A stretch of DNA of 8,176 bases from an uncultured Spirochaetaceae bacterium (GTDB lineage: Bacteria; Spirochaetota; Spirochaetia; Treponematales; Treponemataceae), in NCBI GenBank assembly GCA_902796985.1, contig CADBRC010000190.1:1-8176 (forward strand), written 5' to 3'. Position numbers and translations under genes: made by a program. Below, in pieces: positions 5,858 through 8,176 of the stretch. Below the pieces are notes generated by a model. The model saw nothing but the letters and a program-made list of their open reading frames with translations. It did no database searches and was not told where the DNA came from. Position 1 is the stretch's first letter. Each line of letters starts with the position of its first letter.

Positions 5858-7069
5858 CTAGCGGCTTACCAGATCCTCCCAGTCCACGCCCGCTCCCGCC
5901 GCAACATCGCGGGAAAGGATGCAGCCAGAGACAAGGCGGGCATACTCCGGTGATATGCCGGGAGACAGGACTTTCTCGGTACGCAAGACAGAGACATCGG
6001 CCTCCCCTATCCGCTCGCCTTTTTTCATTGCCCGCATATAGTGCAGGCTCCGGTTGGTGCGTCCGTAATTGGCCCGCTCGCTTGCGGCGAGCCGCTTCTC
6101 CCCGCTGCCCAGTGCCGCCGAAACCTTGTCCTCACCGTATTGCCCGGCCATCTGGCGGAAAATTTCGACAGGGGCCGCCAGAGGAACGCCGTCTTTCCTG
6201 CACTTACGGATAACAGCCTGGGACTGATGGACTGCCTGCACCATCTGGGCAAACTGCTCCGGCTCCAGCGCCACCGGATCGTCAAGGCCGTCTGTCTTGC
6301 GGCTCAGCGTGATGTGCTTTTCTATCATTACCCAGCCGAGAGCCGTCGTCAGCACGGGAATCAATACCGGATCCAGACTGTGGTCGCTTATCCCGGTGGG
6401 AATTCCAAAGACGCGGTGAAGCGTGTCCACGCAGCGGACGTTGTACTCTTCCTCCGGCGCAGGATAGCTCGTAATGCAATGGAGCAGGGTCAAGGGAGGC
6501 AGGGCCTCCTGGTTGCCCCCTTTCGGGGTCAAGGGAGGCAAAGCTTCCTGACTGTCCCCCGCCGCTCCCTGACCACCAGTTTCTTCTGCGGGGGCAGCCA
6601 GGTCACCTTCCAGCATCTCGACCGCCCGCTCTATGTCGCCCAGACGGGAGACCCCGCTCGAAAGGATAATCGGAATCTTTCCGTAATAGCAGGCGCATGC
6701 CTCAAGCAGAGGGTAATGGTTCACCTCGGGGCTTGCGATTTTTATCGCGTCAGGCTGAATCGCGGCAAGCTCCTTAAGCGAACGAAGGCCGAACGGCGAG
6801 CATGCGAAAAGAAGCCCCTTCTTGTGGGCATAGTCCAGACAGGAAGCGAAGAAGGAGGAGTCCACCTCAAGCTCCCTAAAGCGGTCGTAGAGCCTGACCG
6901 ACCCGCCCGGCAGACTGACAAAGCCTGTGTCCGGGTGCAGGATTTCATCGGCGTAGACCCACTGGAACTTCACGCAGTCCGCCCCGGCCTCCGCCGCAGC
7001 GTCAATCAGGGCATACGCCTTGTCCAGCGAGCCTGAGTGGGCGGTTCCTATCTCCGCGATGACCGTCAC
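5858..7069 (-). CDS. NeuB/SpsE-type nonulosonic (sialic) acid synthase with SAF domain
   Basis: The enzyme class condenses phosphoenolpyruvate with an N-acyl hexosamine-type sugar to make sialic, pseudaminic or legionaminic acids used in surface or flagellin glycans. From GTG 7069 the product has 403 residues. The barrel domain shows VIAEIGTAHSGSLDKA (3-18), GADCVKFQ (29-36), CSPFGLRSL (90-98), DAIKIASPE (107-115), ILSSGVS, LLHCITSYPAP (195-205), GISDHSL and IEKHITL. The last two carry the metal-binding histidines. The C-terminal SAF region has NRSLHYMRAMKKGERIGEAD. Between VEML (150-153) and LLHC lie about 40 residues where relatives have about 10; these hold a repeat (separate entry). The GTG start follows the pncB stop after 1 nt, with GGGGAAG inside pncB as ribosome binding site; an upstream ATG at 7171 overlaps pncB. 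Which sugar is made cannot be decided. Confidence 0.9.
   Translation of the reverse strand: MTVIAEIGTAHSGSLDKAYALIDAAAEAGADCVKFQWVYADEILHPDTGFVSLPGGSVRLYDRFRELEVDSSFFASCLDYAHKKGLLFACSPFGLRSLKELAAIQPDAIKIASPEVNHYPLLEACACYYGKIPIILSSGVSRLGDIERAVEMLEGDLAAPAEETGGQGAAGDSQEALPPLTPKGGNQEALPPLTLLHCITSYPAPEEEYNVRCVDTLHRVFGIPTGISDHSLDPVLIPVLTTALGWVMIEKHITLSRKTDGLDDPVALEPEQFAQMVQAVHQSQAVIRKCRKDGVPLAAPVEIFRQMAGQYGEDKVSAALGSGEKRLAASERANYGRTNRSLHYMRAMKKGERIGEADVSVLRTEKVLSPGISPEYARLVSGCILSRDVAAGAGVDWEDLVSR
6487..6564 (-). repeat. 39-bp imperfect tandem repeat inside the NeuB-like gene
   Basis: Two units (6487-6525 and 6526-6564) match at about 30 of 39 positions by eye; both start with GGGTCAAGGGAGGCA on the plus strand. 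In the protein each gives QEALPPLT (residues 174-181 and 187-194), a 13-residue period. The first unit carries a perfect inverted repeat GGAGGC-AGG-GCCTCC (6495-6509), and CCCC-TTTC-GGGG (6517-6528) spans the junction. The second unit keeps the GGAGGC arm, with one change in the other arm. The segment sits in a loop between two conserved blocks and keeps the frame open. Confidence 0.85.
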
Positions 7070-7070
7070 G

Positions 7071-8176
7071 CTAGTACTTCCCCAGCCGCCAGTTGATGGC
7101 GCGCTGCAAATACTCCTCGTACTGCTTGTTCTCGCCGATTCCCTTTCCCGGCGAATCAGAAATCTTGACAACGGGAATGCCGTTCGCCTTGACGGTCTTC
7201 ATGACAATGTTGAGCGGCTCCACGCAGGTGTCATTGACAAGGAAGGTTCCTATGCCGAACGCGACCCGGGTCCGGTCCTTGAAATGCCGGTAAATCCTGG
7301 TAGCCCGCTCGAAGTCCAGGCTGTCCGAAAAAAGCAGGGTCTTCTTGGCGGGATCTATGCCGAGTTTCTTGTAGTGAGCAATCATCTTCTCGCCCCACTC
7401 GATGGGGTCACCCGAGTCGTTCCGCACGCCGCTGAACAGCGTCGCGTTCTTAACATCGAAGTCCAGGAGGAAACAGTCCGTCGTAATGCAGTCCGTAAGC
7501 GCGATTCCCAGCTGAACGCCGTAGAGCTCGTGCCAGTCGTCCATGACGAACTTATTTGAATAGGCGGGGTTGCGCTCCGGGTAGCCCTGCCCCGTCACCA
7601 TGAAGACCTCGTGAGCCATCGTACCGATTGCGGTAAGCCCCTCCTTCATCGCAATCTCCACGTTGGAAGTGCCGGAGAAGACGCTGCCGCCGAGCTTGCC
7701 GGAGTTGTTCGCATCCTTGAACATCCTGATTATCTGCTCCTGGGTTCCCTTGTTGAAACGGCGGCGGGTACCGAACTCGCTGAAAGCCCCTATCTCATAC
7801 TTTCCGCTCGCAAGGCTCTCAATCTTACCCTTGGCGCGGTCAATCGCAGAGGCGGCAATCTCGTCATACCTGTCCTTGTACTGGTAGGCGAAGTAAACGT
7901 TGTTAACGATGGAAAGAACGGGAATCTCGTAATAAATCGTCAGGAACCAGGGGCCGACCGTCCGGATGTTCAGCCCGCACTCAGCATCAGTGTTGATGAT
8001 GAAGTGCTCCAGCATAGGATGCCAGACCGCAAGGAAGGAGATATAGCCCTTGTCCAGCCACTTTATGGAAGCAAGGTAGTCCAGCTCCTCTTTTTTAAAC
8101 TGCACCTGGCAGTAGAGGGCAATCTGCCGCTTTATCTCCTCCACCATCTCCGGGGTGAACCGGACGTCCTTGTTGC
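7071..8176 (-). CDS. pncB: Nicotinate phosphoribosyltransferase (5' end outside window)
   Basis: PncB converts nicotinate and phosphoribosyl pyrophosphate to nicotinate mononucleotide, the entry step of NAD salvage. The frame is open to the window edge and reads NKDVRFTPEM before the Met at 8147, which fits the family's N-terminal region, so that Met is internal and roughly 30-40 residues lie outside. Recognisable blocks in the 368 visible codons are RTVGPWFLTIYYEIPVLSIV, SEFGTRRRF, GGSVFSGTSNVEIA, GTMAHEVFM with the His (codon 7611-7613) corresponding to the residue phosphorylated in enterobacterial PncB, VRNDSGDP and LLFSDSLDFE. The end ISDSPGK...NWRLGKY is typical. The stop is 1 nt from the GTG of the NeuB-like gene, implying a shared transcript. 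No promoter is visible because the 5' end is missing. Confidence 0.96.
   Translation of the reverse strand, partial: NKDVRFTPEMVEEIKRQIALYCQVQFKKEELDYLASIKWLDKGYISFLAVWHPMLEHFIINTDAECGLNIRTVGPWFLTIYYEIPVLSIVNNVYFAYQYKDRYDEIAASAIDRAKGKIESLASGKYEIGAFSEFGTRRRFNKGTQEQIIRMFKDANNSGKLGGSVFSGTSNVEIAMKEGLTAIGTMAHEVFMVTGQGYPERNPAYSNKFVMDDWHELYGVQLGIALTDCITTDCFLLDFDVKNATLFSGVRNDSGDPIEWGEKMIAHYKKLGIDPAKKTLLFSDSLDFERATRIYRHFKDRTRVAFGIGTFLVNDTCVEPLNIVMKTVKANGIPVVKISDSPGKGIGENKQYEEYLQRAINWRLGKY

Noticed and set aside
6487..6564. CRISPR-like array
   Set aside because: There are only two adjoining units with no spacers, and they lie in frame within a conserved gene.
6041..7036. 331-residue open frame on the plus strand
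   Set aside because: It is antisense to the well-supported NeuB-like gene, has no family motif and no ribosome binding site that stands out; GC-rich coding DNA readily gives such shadows.
7070..7171. Longer NeuB-like protein from ATG 7171
   Set aside because: The extra 34 residues are out-of-frame pncB sequence, low in family character, while the GTG at 7069 leads straight into the conserved VIAEIG strand.

Overview
The window looks like chromosomal core DNA of a spirochaete, most likely a Treponema of medium-to-high GC content. This is inferred from the gene content and protein character: infC-rpmI-rplT followed directly by a coiled-coil ZapB-like gene and zapA, an RluA-type pseudouridine synthase, and a P-loop/Asp23-like protein. 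No rRNA or other species marker is present, so the genus is an inference.

Layout. Positions 1-3566 form one co-directional plus-strand block: the 3' part of infC, then rpmI, rplT, a coiled-coil/acidic protein (ZapB-like candidate), zapA, a DUF188 (YaiI/YqxD) protein and an RluA-family pseudouridine synthase. Spacing is tight; infC/rpmI overlap by 8 nt and zapA/DUF188 by 11 nt. Translation, cell division and RNA-related functions are therefore packed together. A P-loop NTPase fused to an Asp23/Gls24-like domain follows on the plus strand (3604-4449), apparently with its own sigma70-type promoter buried in the end of the pseudouridine synthase gene. It meets the minus-strand genes tail to tail with a 1-nt gap.

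The minus strand carries two transcription groups. One is a small exported protein of unknown function (5344-5748), with a good promoter and a perfect Shine-Dalgarno, coupled by an ATGA overlap to a single-pass membrane protein with a DUF4340-like pattern (4451-5347). The other is pncB (nicotinate phosphoribosyltransferase, 5' end beyond the window) followed after 1 nt by a NeuB/SpsE-type nonulosonic acid synthase with a SAF domain (5858-7069). The synthase contains an extra segment of about 30-40 residues that ends in a 39-bp imperfect tandem repeat with small inverted repeats.

No tRNA, rRNA, CRISPR array, insertion sequence, transposase or phage gene was seen, and no non-coding stretch exceeds 110 bases. 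The window is mostly ordinary core genome. The parts most worth a second look are the repeat inside the NeuB-like gene, the P-loop/Asp23 fusion, the acidic tail of the ZapB-like protein, and the two tandem hairpins in front of rplT.
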